Origin: Jaenimonas drosophilae
Lineage: Eukaryota > Euglenozoa > Kinetoplastea > Trypanosomatida > Trypanosomatidae
Direction: 5' to 3'
NCBI GenBank assembly: GCA_030849065.1
Contig: JASAON010001638.1
Location: 62,001-126,000, forward strand
Length of the DNA stretch: 64,000 nucleotides
The position numbers were made by a program, and so were the translations under genes. Shown here piece after piece: positions 46,443 to 57,800 of the stretch. The notes under the pieces are model-generated. The model saw only the letters and a program-made list of their open reading frames with translations. It did not search any database and was not told the origin of the DNA. Numbering within the stretch: the first letter of the stretch is position 1; each line of letters starts with the position of its first letter.

Positions 46443-48683
46443 CTACGCCATAGCCCGTTGCATGATGAGGAACTCCATCATCTCCTCCACACTCAAATCG
46501 TCGAAGGACTTCCCCGCGGCCGTCATGACGCCGGGGAGCTGATGCTGGGACCACGCAAGGCGGCAGTTTGCCAGAGCTTGGTGAGCCGCACGCACTCTTG
46601 TCAGCGCGTCCTCGAGGTAGTACGACTGAAGCCGTGGCACCGCATCGGCGTGTACCTCGATGCCCTGCTCAATGTAGTGATGGCAGGCATAGGCCTTCAG
46701 GAACCGCAGGAGAGGGGCGGAGGAGTTGGCGGGTGCTGAGGCTGTTGGCGCCGCATGGTGGTCGGCGGGCCGATGATAATGATGTGCTGCGGCATCGCGA
46801 TCTGCCGCTTCTAGTGGGGCGGCAACGGCGGCCGGAGGAGCCGCTTGGTGCGCGGCGCCTGCGGTGGCGCTCTCCGTAGATGAGGTGGATGAAGAAGAAG
46901 CCACGTCGTCCTGAATTAGGCATGCATCGGATGATGATGATTCACGTCGGGGCTCGCTTGTGTGGGCGGGACCAACTTCCGGTGAAGCTACGCTGATCTG
47001 CGAAGCAGCAATGACCGGTGGTGCCACCTCATCCCTGTGCTCCTCCACGTCAGCCGTGGGCTGCGTTGTGGTTGGGACTGTGGCTTCAGGCTCCAGGGCC
47101 GCCACCTTGTAGTGCCGCAACACATCCTCCGCGGTGCGGAGTCCACGGAGCACCTTGGCCTTGGACTCCCCATCCACCAGCATCACCAACGACCCTTGGC
47201 AGACACCCAGGGCAATGCCAGACTCCGCCACCTGCCCCGCACCAGCAGCCACAAGACGTTGGCCGTGCACCACTCCAAACTGAGATGTGGCGGTGAGGGA
47301 GGCGTCGCAGTCGAGGCGCACCCCAAACGGCCCCGTTGCCACAAGCCCATCTTCGGAGGTGCGGTGAAACACGGCGGGCGGTGGGGGTGAGGGCACTGAT
47401 GTACCACTGGTGGCAGACGCCTCCTCCTCCTCCCACTCTACGGGAGGAGGTGGGGTGGAGCAGGGCGTGGCGCAGTGTGCCAGGCACGCCTGCAGTGCTG
47501 CGGGGCCAAAGTCTGCCGACGATGTCGAGACGCCGTGCGAGACGAAGAGGGAGGGAAGGGGAATTGGGTCGCAGCGTGGCGGAGGTGCCCGTGCCATTCC
47601 AGCAAAGGAGCCGTCCTGCCAGGCAACATGCCACGGCATGCCCGCCAAGGCACCCACAAAACGTAGGTGCCCTAGTCGGTTGGAGGTGTAGGGGGCATCC
47701 ACGGGGATGCCCATCACGTGAAGCTCCGAACAGCTCAGCGGAGGGCTATGAATGATCCAGTGTGGTGCTTCGCCATCGCTTAACGTGTCTGCGTCAGCTC
47801 GTTGCACCTCTCCACGCTTCTCCAGCTCTTGCATATCCTCCATCGTGTAGCTCGTCGGGGTTGGGAGCGTGAGGACGGGATAGCGGCAGAGAGAAGAGAT
47901 GCCAAGACCGGTTTGCTGCCGACGACGCTCCTCTGCGTAGAGGCATTCCTCGTGTGCGGTGACATCAACGAAGCGCTCCAGAAGCCGACGTGGCTCATCG
48001 CAACGTTGGGCAAGGATGTAGGCATCGGTGTAGCGCTGGGCGAGGGAGGCGTCATGGGGCGGGAGTGCCAGGACATAGGCGTGGCCCTCGGCGTCATAGC
48101 CGAGCACCATCACCTTGGTGTGGTGGGTGGATGGAATAGCGGGTGCCTCCTCCACCGTGGGCATCTTGAGAAGCGATGAAAGTGAGTGATGCGCGTAGGC
48201 AGGCCGTGGCTGCAGAATGCGGCCATGTACCGGCAGCAACGGCAGCATCGGTTGTGCAGCTGGGGTTGGTTCCTTCAAAGGTTTCTGAGCGCCACCGGCC
48301 GTGGAGTTGCTGCTGCTGCTGCTGCTTCTGGTGGTACTCACTAGCTCGTCGTCGTCGTCGCTCCACGCCGAGCTGGAGCTGGAGAGGACGTAGGTGATGT
48401 GCACGTTGTCGAGCAGTGAATTATCCATAGCGGCAGATGATGATGGGGAGGGGTCCTTCGCCGTGGGTGCTGCTACTGCTGCTGCTCGTGGAGGTCGTTG
48501 CGGGGGAAGCACATCACTTGGCTGGACCTCTGCCGCACAGTTGCTCGTCGCTGTAGCTGTTTTGGGGCACACTGCCTGTAGTTCCACGAACTCCGGGTGG
48601 GTGCCTACCTGACGGCGCTGCAGCACCACCGCCGACTTCCTCCCGCTGGAGGAATCTTCGTAGCCGTGGAAGAGATAATCCAT
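46443..48683 (-). CDS. Hypothetical protein, function unknown
   Basis: 746 residues from the ATG at 48683 (MDYLFHGYEDSSSGRKSAVV); the frame extends to a TTG at 48824 but that part looks like leader. Not recognised. The N-terminal ~220 residues are Ser/Pro/Ala-rich with an acidic-to-Ser run (DDDDELVSTTRSSSSSS). A more ordered centre (about 230-540) contains TKVMVLGYDAEGHAYVLALP, YTDAYILAQRCDEPRRLLERF, SNRLGHLRFVGALAGMPWHV and GPFGVRLDCDASLTATSQFG. An Ala/Ser/Glu-rich linker (540-660) leads to a helical C-terminus with LLRFLKAYACHHYIEQGI and LSVEEMMEFLIMQRAMA. No signal peptide or membrane helix. The ordered centre suggests a real domain. Confidence 0.75.
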   Translation of the reverse strand: MDYLFHGYEDSSSGRKSAVVLQRRQVGTHPEFVELQAVCPKTATATSNCAAEVQPSDVLPPQRPPRAAAVAAPTAKDPSPSSSAAMDNSLLDNVHITYVLSSSSSAWSDDDDELVSTTRSSSSSSNSTAGGAQKPLKEPTPAAQPMLPLLPVHGRILQPRPAYAHHSLSSLLKMPTVEEAPAIPSTHHTKVMVLGYDAEGHAYVLALPPHDASLAQRYTDAYILAQRCDEPRRLLERFVDVTAHEECLYAEERRRQQTGLGISSLCRYPVLTLPTPTSYTMEDMQELEKRGEVQRADADTLSDGEAPHWIIHSPPLSCSELHVMGIPVDAPYTSNRLGHLRFVGALAGMPWHVAWQDGSFAGMARAPPPRCDPIPLPSLFVSHGVSTSSADFGPAALQACLAHCATPCSTPPPPVEWEEEEASATSGTSVPSPPPPAVFHRTSEDGLVATGPFGVRLDCDASLTATSQFGVVHGQRLVAAGAGQVAESGIALGVCQGSLVMLVDGESKAKVLRGLRTAEDVLRHYKVAALEPEATVPTTTQPTADVEEHRDEVAPPVIAASQISVASPEVGPAHTSEPRRESSSSDACLIQDDVASSSSTSSTESATAGAAHQAAPPAAVAAPLEAADRDAAAHHYHRPADHHAAPTASAPANSSAPLLRFLKAYACHHYIEQGIEVHADAVPRLQSYYLEDALTRVRAAHQALANCRLAWSQHQLPGVMTAAGKSFDDLSVEEMMEFLIMQRAMA

Positions 48684-49469
48684 TGGCTGGAAGAGGATGG
48701 CAATTGGTGCGTATATGTGTGGTGTGAGTGGATCTGCCGTGGAATAGATGTGTGATGGTGCTACAATAATAAATGGCACTACTTTGGAGAATAGGCTTAG
48801 GCCTAATGACCGACGTGGCGTCAACGCTGGCTACACAAGTGATGATGAAAAAAAAAACAAGGAAAACAGCAAGACAACATGGAAAGAGTTCATGGCACAA
48901 AAGTTGCGTCCGCAGCGGAGGACTATGACGGCAAGCGTTCCTCCAATACATGTGGAGATGATGATAGTAGGCTGGCCGAGTACACCAAGAATGAAAGAGA
49001 GGCCATGGATCATACAGAGGTGAGTGTGGTGTGAAGGGCAAAAAAAAAAAAGAAGTACGCCGCTGAGAAGCAGACAAGATGGTACCAGCCCCTCCTTCCC
49101 AAGTAAGCAAAGACAATCAAGGAACAACATCCTCATGTGGGGGAGCTACTGCGATTCTGAAGGGGTGGAAGTGAGTTGGTCCACGAGTGCCGAATACATC
49201 CGTTGCTGACTCGACCGCTTCAGTCGGTGATGAGGGACGAGATGGAAGCATGAAGGGGTCCCACGCCAATTGTGTATAAGGGGGGAGGGAAGGAGAAAGA
49301 ATGAAGGAGAAGAGCTGTGCTTCCCAAATACACACCTGCAACTTTGGTGGTACCCGACACAACCATTCACGTGTCTGCTTAAGATGATCCTTTTTTTCCT
49401 TTTTTTGGCTGTGTGATGGAGATGTGATGAGTGCCAGGTCTGTGGAGGTTGTAGGTGGGAGAAGGTGAA
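48684..49469. other. Spacer
   Basis: A 786-bp spacer with purine-rich patches near 48846-48866 and 49040-49055 (pyrimidine on the coding strand), which are candidate splice or polyadenylation signals. No gene is supported. Confidence 0.5.
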
Positions 49470-51080
49470 TCAGCCGCTCTGCTGCACACACGCTCCCTCC
49501 ACAGGGGGAAGACCGATGAGTGTGGTCGTGGCTACGGAGTTTGTGGCGCATGCAGGTGCAGACTGGGCCAGCGGCTGTTGCGGAAGAGATGGTGGTGCGT
49601 GCTCGTCCTCCTCCACCACACGCGCAACCCTTCCCCATCGCAAGAACTCAGCGGCCTGTTGCCGCCAATGCCGTCGTCCTGTGCCACCCTGCGAGCGTGC
49701 CATGGTCCATGGCTCTATGGGCTTCGACATTGGGCTGAACTCATGCAGGGCGAGACTGAGGCCTCCCAGGTGGCTGCCGTAGAGCTTTGCTTGCGGTCCT
49801 TGGTGCTGCACCACCACCTGGTTGAGGAGATGAAGGCCATGATGTGCACTGTGTGGGGGAAAAGGGCTCTTCGCACAAGTTGCTGAGTCCGTTGGGGCAA
49901 AGAAGACGGGGGACAATGGGGCCTGAGGTGGTGTGGACGAAGCACGGCCATGTTGGTCCACCACAAAGGTCCGTGAGGTGGTGCTTCCTCCAGCCTCCTC
50001 TTCTTCCTTGGCCATATCCACAAGGTACGAACGAAGATCAATGAGGTGTTTGTCGGTGATCTCCGACGGGTAGAGCGCGTGCTCCAGTTGCACTCCGTGG
50101 AGGAGCTTCTCCTGACGGGTGCGGTGGCCTGCACTTGACAAGCCCACAGATCCAGCCAGTTGGGGAGAGCTCGTGTTGCACCCGCCGCGGGCATTGTGCG
50201 TGATGTGGTGGGCGAGATACTCCACTTCCTTGCGCAGAGGAGGAGGCAGGGGAGCCCCTCCACCCGGTGGGCCGAATTGCTGGTCGGCCGCCTCCACGGC
50301 ATCTTCCGCCAAGGTCTTCAGCCGCCGCCGCTGCGCCGCATCGTAGAAGGTGAGGCGGTTGTATACGCGGGGCATCACGAACTTATCCACGAAGGCACGC
50401 AACTCCCCAGCGTGGCGTGTGTCAAGCACGGAGAAGTCCCCACGTGGGGCACGAGTGCAGTAGTGCTTCTGAATCACCTCGAGCACCTTGCGTGGGTCGC
50501 GAAAGCGGCTCATGGCGCTGGCGTTGTGTGTGTTGAAGATGTGGTGGGTGAGCGCGGTATCTGGCTCCCATGCGTAGCCCTCACTGGCACCAATGAAGCG
50601 GGTGTTGTGGCGTAGGTGGTAGGCACAATCCAGGTTGGCCATGAAGCAGGCATCAAAGACAATGGCCTCGAACTGGCGTTGTGTGCCCAAGATGGCGGCC
50701 AGTTCATGCACCTGGAGGGCAAACTTGTTGGTTTCGAGCTCAAGGTAGTCGCCCATGCCGTGGCCTCCGTAGACGAGGTAGGTACGTCCAGGGCAGTGGT
50801 GCCGTTGAAGGAAGTGTTCCAGCATGTCCTGCTGGTAGCCCTGCACGGAAGCGTAGTTCTTAAAGTGGTAGTGCGCACCATCCAAGCGTGCCTCGAAGCT
50901 CCCACCGTGGCTGTTGAAGGCCAGCACCGCCATATCCTTCACCCCGCGCAGCTGCTTCATTTGCAGGCACTTCCAAAAGGGCCACAACGTCACGTCGTTG
51001 ATGGAGGCACACACAAACAACAAACGATTTACATGTTTGGGCTTACGTAGCACACTTGGAGATGATGCACGAGCAGACAT
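49470..51080 (-). CDS. C11 (clostripain-like) cysteine peptidase family protein
   Basis: 536 residues from the ATG at 51080. The N-terminal half carries the clan CD caspase-like core: strand MAVLAFNSHGGS near 50; YLVYGGHGMGDY with catalytic His107; AIVFDACFMANLDCAYHL with catalytic Cys145; then RFIGASEGYAWEPD. This His-Gly and Asp-x-Cys pairing with FDACFMA is typical of family C11. The kinetoplastid C11 protein PNT1 is needed for kinetoplast maintenance, and this could be an ortholog, though that is unproven. The C-terminal ~200 residues are Pro/Ser/Gln-rich and poorly conserved in appearance. No signal peptide is evident; the short basic N-terminus (VLRKPKHVNR) could direct import into mitochondria. 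Confidence 0.82.
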   Translation of the reverse strand: MSARASSPSVLRKPKHVNRLLFVCASINDVTLWPFWKCLQMKQLRGVKDMAVLAFNSHGGSFEARLDGAHYHFKNYASVQGYQQDMLEHFLQRHHCPGRTYLVYGGHGMGDYLELETNKFALQVHELAAILGTQRQFEAIVFDACFMANLDCAYHLRHNTRFIGASEGYAWEPDTALTHHIFNTHNASAMSRFRDPRKVLEVIQKHYCTRAPRGDFSVLDTRHAGELRAFVDKFVMPRVYNRLTFYDAAQRRRLKTLAEDAVEAADQQFGPPGGGAPLPPPLRKEVEYLAHHITHNARGGCNTSSPQLAGSVGLSSAGHRTRQEKLLHGVQLEHALYPSEITDKHLIDLRSYLVDMAKEEEEAGGSTTSRTFVVDQHGRASSTPPQAPLSPVFFAPTDSATCAKSPFPPHSAHHGLHLLNQVVVQHQGPQAKLYGSHLGGLSLALHEFSPMSKPIEPWTMARSQGGTGRRHWRQQAAEFLRWGRVARVVEEDEHAPPSLPQQPLAQSAPACATNSVATTTLIGLPPVEGACVQQSG

Positions 51081-51406
51081 GGTTGTTGCAACGGTCTATC
51101 TGTGTGTTTGAGGTGCTCCCTTCCCCCACACGCACGCTCACCACTTTCACCGGTGAGTGATGGGGGGAAAGTTGGGAGAGAGAGGGAGGAGGTACGGTTG
51201 GCGTTCTGTGGTTCCCCCGCCAATCTGTAGCGAATGGGGTGGGAGAACAGCCTTGGAAAGTTAAGAAAGGAGGAAAAAGAAAGTTGCACTAGTGTGTGTG
51301 TGTGTATGTATGTACGCATTGTGTGCAGCATGTACAAAGAAGTGAAGTGAAGTGCTCCACTCCAAAGAATCCGAACAAAACTTGTGTTGAGCAAAGGATG
51401 CAGCCC
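51081..51406. other. Spacer
   Basis: A 326-bp spacer. A purine-rich patch at about 51263-51283 (pyrimidine on the coding strand) is a candidate trans-splicing signal for the coiled-coil gene's neighbour. It also has a short AAGTGAAGTGAAGTG run near 51342-51354, similar to the repeat at 35239. Confidence 0.5.
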
Positions 51407-52666
51407 CTACATGGCGAAGTACTCCTCCACCAACGCGCGTTCCTCGCGTTGGGCAGCTGCTGCACGCAGGTGCCGGAAGTACACCCGCTTCTCCATCTCC
51501 CGTAGCGATTGGCGCATCATGGCGAGCTCATTTCGAACCCCTTCCAACTCGAGTCGGTGCCGCTGCTCCTCTCGTTGGCCCCGCGTGTGGGAAGTACTCA
51601 GCTGCGCCTCCAGATCACGAATACGGCGATCCTTGGCCTCAATGGTGTGCTGCAGACCCTCACGATCTGCCGTTGCGGCATTCTGCCGTCGTCGCAGCTC
51701 CGTTGATAGCAGCTGCAGGCGAGGCCTCAACCGCTGCGTAGCCTGTTGTGTTGCTAGGGTGAGCTGCTCCTGATGGCCACGGTTGGTCTGTTCTGCCGTT
51801 CGCATGGCCTCATCCAGCGCCTGCTTCAGCCACCGTGTTTCCGCCTCGGCCTTGGTGAGGGTGGCATCAGTGCGATGGCGGTATGTGGTGAGATCCCGCA
51901 ATGCCTGTTCGTGTAGGGCCTCTAAATGATGAATGGTGGTGGTGTAGCCCTCCACATCCTGGAGGTGTTGGCGATGGGACTCACGCTCCTCACTGAGGCG
52001 CTGAGCACGTTCGCGCTCGTACATAGACCGTTGGGCGTCCAGCTGCTCACGAAGCATCTGTACCTCCTCCGTGATGGCAAGGGCGTGGCTGGCAAGATTT
52101 GCCTGCGAAGGGCAGCTCGCCTGGAGCAGCTCCACATCATCTGCAACAGCGGCGAGATCTACATCGCCACCAAGGTGCGATGGCCGACCGCGTAGGCCAT
52201 CTCGCCCCGATACCGCACGAAGGCTGTAGGACTCAACGGGTGCCTGCCCCACACGCGCGCTCGTGGAAGCCGCAGAGGGGGAGCTTGCCTTGCCACCAGC
52301 TTGCTTGCCTCGCTCGTGTGCAAGGGCAGTAAGCTTCGCCACCTGCTCTCGAAGTTGTGCTTCTTGGGTGAAGAGGGTTGTGTTCTCGTGGAGAAGTCGG
52401 GTAGAACGCTCACGCTCCTCCTGCAGTTCGAGCTGTTGTTGCGCGACGCGCTGACGGAGCTGGAAGAGCTCCTGCTCCGTAGCCAGGAGCTGGGCTGAAG
52501 TGTTTGTGTGCCGTGTCTGCCGCTCCGCAGCGATGGCATCGAATGAGGCCAGCAGCTCCTCCTCGTGTTGGCGCAGGTGCTCCAGCACCTGCTTGAGGTA
52601 GCTGGGCAGCTCCACTCCATTTGTCTTGGCAGGCGTGTGTGCCCCTAGATTGTCTGTGCCGCTCAT
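51407..52666 (-). CDS. Coiled-coil protein
   Basis: 419 residues from the ATG at 52666. Almost the whole length (about 20-410) is charged, heptad-like helix, for example VLEHLRQHEEELLASFDAIA, QLRQRVAQQQLELQEERERS and IEAKDRRIRDLEAQLSTSHT. A short Ser/Ala-rich break occurs near 125-180. It ends in a conserved-looking segment LREMEKRVYFRHLRAAAAQR. Likely structural, for example centrosomal, basal-body or cytoskeletal, but coiled-coil sequence alone does not identify it. No membrane or catalytic domain. Confidence 0.8.
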   Translation of the reverse strand: MSGTDNLGAHTPAKTNGVELPSYLKQVLEHLRQHEEELLASFDAIAAERQTRHTNTSAQLLATEQELFQLRQRVAQQQLELQEERERSTRLLHENTTLFTQEAQLREQVAKLTALAHERGKQAGGKASSPSAASTSARVGQAPVESYSLRAVSGRDGLRGRPSHLGGDVDLAAVADDVELLQASCPSQANLASHALAITEEVQMLREQLDAQRSMYERERAQRLSEERESHRQHLQDVEGYTTTIHHLEALHEQALRDLTTYRHRTDATLTKAEAETRWLKQALDEAMRTAEQTNRGHQEQLTLATQQATQRLRPRLQLLSTELRRRQNAATADREGLQHTIEAKDRRIRDLEAQLSTSHTRGQREEQRHRLELEGVRNELAMMRQSLREMEKRVYFRHLRAAAAQREERALVEEYFAM

Positions 52667-53344
52667 AACTTCTTCACTGACAAGACGTTCCGCGCCAAGG
52701 TATCACTCACAGCGACGCTGCGAATCTAGGAATCTATCTCTAACTTGGCCCACTTTGCCTGGTACTATATGCCTCCACACGAAGATGATGTGCTTCTATC
52801 CCCTTCACGAGCCAGTATATGCGCGCAGCAACGCGGTGCGGATTGTCTCTGGCAGTGGTGCAGTGGTGCAGTGTATGTGTGTTGTGTACGATATCCCTCC
52901 TTGTTGGGTGCGGGGGAGTGGCCCTGAAGTCACCGCACCTCCAGTTGGTGTTGTTGTAGTGCCCTCCAACTCCACGAATGCCGTTGCAGCAGCGTGCTAC
53001 GAAAGTGAAAAAAAAAAACAGTAGAGGATCAACAGAGGAGATGTGTCCCACAACCATCCAAAGAGCATCTTTCTTCATCCCTCAACCAGCAGAAGCGATC
53101 ATTGTGCCAATGCACTATCATTTTCCAACAGATGAGCCCCTCGTTACCACGACAAGACGTCGGAGGGATCAGCGCACACTGCAGACACTCTTACCACCCT
53201 ACCACATCAACACAAGATGAGGGCACATCTGGTGCCTCATCTTCATATTCGTACTTGTTTCCTTGTTTCAGAAAGGAGCACACATCATCCTTGTGATAAT
53301 AATAATAATAATCATCATCATTACGATGCACCATGATCTCTATC
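52667..53344. other. Spacer with (TAA)n/(TCA)n microsatellite
   Basis: A 678-bp spacer. It contains a TAA/TCA trinucleotide run at about 53295-53322 and a short A-run at 53010-53019. No gene is supported. Confidence 0.55.
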
Positions 53345-54880
53345 TCACTCATCCCGCTCCATGGAAGGAGGTGAGAAGACGTCCTGAGGAGCAACAAAAC
53401 CTCGACCTGCTGGGGTCTCAGCCACAAACTCAGGCTGATGGAGAGAGGGGCTACGTTCTACTGGCTGAGCAGTGGGCTGCTCCTCGCGTGGAACAGACGC
53501 GGGTGAGAATGCCGTATCCTCGCTAGTTGGTACAGCTGCTGCTGGGCCAACGGGTGCCGAGGCTGGCATGCTATCCTCGCGTTCAGCAGAAGCTGGGGAA
53601 AAAGCATCCTGTGGAGCAACAACACCTCGACCTGCTGGGGTTTCAGCCACAAACTCAGGCTGATGGAGAGAGGGACTACGCTCTACTGGTTGTATGTGCG
53701 GCTGCTCCTCGCGTGGAACAGAAGCAGGTGAGTACAGCGTGGCCATACTGATTGGGGCAGCACCTCGTCCAGCCGGAGTGGTAGCAAACGACGGTTTCGT
53801 GGCTACGGCTGGCACGCTATCCTCACGTTCAGCAGAAGCTGGTGAGAAGACGTCTTGTGGCGCAGCAGCTCTCCCTGTTGGCGTTTCAGCCACAAACTCA
53901 GGCTGGTGAAGAGAGGGGCTACGTTCTACCGGCTGAGCATTGGGCTGTTCTTCGCGTGGAACAGAAGCAGGTGAGTACAGCGTGGCCACACTGATTGGGG
54001 CAGCACCTCGTCCTGTCGGGATAGTAGAAGACAACGGCTTTGCGTCCATGGCGGGTACGCTATCCTCGCGCTCAGCAGAAGCTGGGGAAAAAGCATCCTG
54101 TGGAGCAACAGCTCTCCCTGCTGGGGTCTCAGCCACAAACTCAGGCTGATGGAGAGAGGGACTACGCTCTACTGGTTGTATGTGCGGCTGCTCCTCGCGT
54201 GCAACAGAAGCAGGTGAGAATGCCGCATCCTCGCAAGTTGGTACAGCTGCTGCTGGGCCAACGGGTGCCGAGGCTGGCACGCTATCCTCACGTTCAGCAG
54301 AAGCTGGTGAGAAGACGTCTTGTGGCGCAACAGCTCTCCCTGCCGGCGTTTCAGCCACAAATTCAGGTTGGTGGAGAGAGGGACTACGCTCTACTGGCTG
54401 AGCATTGGGCTGCTCTTCGCGTGGAACAGACGCAGGTGAGAATGCCGCATCCTCGCAAGTTGGTACAGCTGCTGCTGGGCCAACGGGTGCCGAGGCTGGC
54501 ACGCTATCCTCACGTTCAGCAGAAGCTGGTGAGAAGACGTCTTGTGGCGCAACAGTTCTCCCTGCTGGGGTCTCAGCCACAAACTCAGGCTGATGGAGAG
54601 AGGGGCTACGTTCTACTGGCTGAGCATTGGGCTGTTCTTCGCGTGGAACAGACGCGGGTGAGAATGCCGCATCCTCGCTAGTTGGTACAGCTGCTGCTGG
54701 GCCAACGGGTGCCGAGGCTGGCACGCTATCCTCACGTTCAGCAGAAGCTGGTGAAAAGGCGTGTTGAGGGGCAACAAGAGCTCTGCCTGCTGGGGTTTCC
54801 TCCACATACTCCGGTTGGTGAAGAGAAGGACTGCGTTCATTTGGCTGCTCGTTTCGTGCGGAGGCTGGCGTGAAGAGTGG
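53345..54880 (-). repeat. Mosaic ~74-residue tandem repeats in cytoplasmic tail
   Basis: Seven copies of an element with RSPSLHQPEFVAETPAGR and FSPASAEREDS. Between them are two spacer types: type A (APVGPAAAVPTSEDAAF) four times and type B (GRGAAPISVATLY) twice, the B spacers being adjacent. The period is about 222 bp. Several copies are almost identical at nucleotide level, indicating recent expansion or homogenisation. Confidence 0.92.
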
Positions 54881-57800
54881 TTCTGACGGGCCAACGGGTA
54901 TGCCACGCGGTGCTGCGTGCCGTACACCCTCGTCCATGGCAGTGAGCAGGGCGGAGGTGTTGGTGCGCGTGAAGGTATCATCATCAGAGCCATCCTCCTC
55001 ATGCGCTAGGTCTGTGGGGCTCCTTGGGCTATCTTCCCCGACCACATAGCCGGAAACTGCCCGCAGCGCGCGGATGCTGGCGGCATCCACGGCATCAAAC
55101 TGCCCCGACCAGAATGGATCGTGCTCGAGCAGGGTGGAGCGCTGCACACTACCACCAACAGAGGCAGCACGTCGGGTTTCCTTCCACAGACGCCGCTCCT
55201 GCACCAACAAGGTCAGCAGGGCATCGTCCTCGTGGTCCAGGATCATCCGTCGGCTATCCAACTCATAAGCCACCACCTCCTCCACGGTATGTGGCTCTGG
55301 CTGCGTGGTTGTGGTTGTGAGGGCATCGCCATCACTTGTGGTTCCCTCATATACAATGGCCTTCTTCACGACATCCTCCGAGGCGGCATCACTCGCCGCG
55401 TATGGTGCGCTGGTGTTGGCGGTGAGACCCGCCATGGGAGTAGATAGGCACCGCAGGACACGTTCGGCGGTGAGGGGGTCGGCTGGAACATCCACGAGCC
55501 ACGTACGCATCGGCTCCACGGCGGCGTCTGGGTTGGCCAAGGAGAGCCCACGCGGGAGGCGACTTGCGGTGTGCTGGCGATGCTTCGTTGTGGGGGTGGT
55601 GGATGGGGCAGCGCCATCGAAGCTTCCTACCGTCGCCCACGGCCACTCTCCGCCCTTCCGTGGCACCTCCACGGCCCGACGTGAGGGGCTCTCCTCCTCA
55701 TCCAAATCAGCCGCAGCCGTCTTGATGGCACGGCGTAATTGTTGGGCTCCATGCCTTGTGCAGAGCTTCGTGATGAGGCACACCACGAGACTGACGAACA
55801 CCACCGCACCACCCGCAGCGAGAATGATGATGAGGACGAGATAGTTGGCCCTAGACCATGGTTGTGGCAGACTGAGGGTTTCGCGTGGGGCGATGATGGT
55901 GATGGGCAAAAAGTGCGGATTCACGTCGCAGAGAGAGAGGTTCCTCCACACCGCGAGCGTTCCCACGTCGAGGCATCGATGGAGACCGTTGTAGGTGGAC
56001 CAGTTCGAGACGCAGATGGAGTAGTCGCTGAGGTCAAGGGCATCCACCTCCTTATCGTTGAGGAGGAAGGCGCGGTAGCCGCTGCCAAGACGGTAGCCCT
56101 GCTGCACCACATAGGAGGGCGTGGCGCTGGATGGGTTGGCTAGACGGCTGTAGCAACAACCGCCCGTGGCGAGCTCCACCTGGGCCCACTGTGTGGCGGC
56201 GCTGCTCACGGCAAAGTAGAGATTCACTTGGGAGCAGGTTGGTTGCGGAGTGACGGGGAGACGCATGGGCTGATTCACCACGGCCAGGCCAAGGGCTGGT
56301 ACGGCACAGAGTGTTTGGTTCAGGGGAGCCCGCGCACACAAGAAGAGGGTCGGAACGGGTGCGTTGTTGGCTCCTGTGGCTACTACCCCCTCGGCAGCGG
56401 ACTGCATGGCAGGCTGCGTCTGTGTTGGGGCCACAACGTGAATGAGCACGTCAGAGTCGTCGTCGGCTGTCCAGCTGGCAACCGTGTTGCTCACGGGCTG
56501 TGCAGTTTCCGCGCAGCTCGTGTAGAAACCAGGCTTCAACATGGGTGCGGTGAGGTCTTCCGTGAGGTACACGTCCGTGGGTACCCCAAGCACCAGCGCC
56601 CCCACAGACACACTAAAGAAGTCCGCCCCATGCACCTCCAACACGGCGAGTTGGGCCCACTGAAAAGCAGGAGAGGTGGTGGCAAGACCCCGCGTACGTG
56701 GCAACGGGTAGGCGAAGCAGAGTGAGTAGTTTCCCGCCGGTAGGGCTGCCACACGTCCGTCGGCGTAGGTGAAGACGAGACGCACCTCGCCGTTGCCATT
56801 ATCGTCGGTGGTGAAGGTGGGTGAGCTCGAGCTCCATGTGCAGTTGCCATCCTCGCTGAGTGGCGCCACCAAAAAAGAGGTAAGGGGCATCGTTGGGGTG
56901 ACTTTGAAGGAGGTGATAGAGCCAGCAACCACCTCCGTCGGACTTACCGTGGCGGAGGTGAGGTGCACCGGCTGCACAACGGTCTGAAGTCCATTGGGAG
57001 TAGAGGCACAGACGGCGTAGGTACCCGCAGGGAGGTGCATGGTGTTGAAGCACACCGCCACAGGCGAGCCAAAGGCACTTGCCATTGGTGATGCAATGGT
57101 GGGGCTCGCCGTCACCGTGGAGCGTTGCGCGCAGTAGTTGTCATGGTGCGCCTGGGCCAACTCGAGTTCATCCTCATCCACGGCCACGAGGTTCATAACC
57201 CTTGGCCCAACGTCGTGGCGGTAGTAGGGTCGGTAGAGAACGTACTCCGGGTTCGTCCCATCCACTGTAGGAACCATGGAATAGATGTTCCCAGGCACCG
57301 ATACGCTGAAGCAAGCCATGGAGTGGCTGAGTACCGGAGAGGTTGGGGCGATGCTGCTCACCACGGGTGGCAGGATGGCGAGGAAAGTCTGCACAGGAAC
57401 AAAGAAGCGGCCACGTAGTAGGGTGTTTGCGTTCTTACGGAAGAGGTTGGATCGAGCACAAATGGTGAGGATCTGCGGTACCAAGGTTGGGAGAATCACC
57501 GTGGTTCCATTGGCCCCCGTGAGCTCCGAGGCGGAGATGTTGGGCACCACATATCCATCCCCACACGGTCCTTCGTAAACCAAGTCTGTGTCAGGAACCC
57601 ACAGGTTGTTCCCACCGTCATGTGGGAGCTCCGTCGCAATCACAAAGGAGTCCTCTGGGGCGTAGGTTTTGGGGATCAGCCGCATCTTCTGGCGTACGTT
57701 GACGGTAGCGATGTAAGAGGTCATGAGGAAAGACACAATCTCCAGTGAAGGTAGGCTGGTGGTGAAGTTCAGCGTGCCATCTGCCGACTCCACGCACACG

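Noticed and set aside
48684..48824. 47-codon N-terminal extension of the 746-residue protein
   Set aside because: Begins with TTG and translates to leader-like sequence; the ATG at 48683 is preferred.
49470..51080. Metacaspase or separase
   Set aside because: The FDACFMA context and spacing of His and Cys fit family C11 better than metacaspase (DSCHSG) or separase.
53345..54880. CRISPR-like array
   Set aside because: Repeats are ~222 bp, in frame, inside a protein gene, with no short direct repeats and unique spacers.
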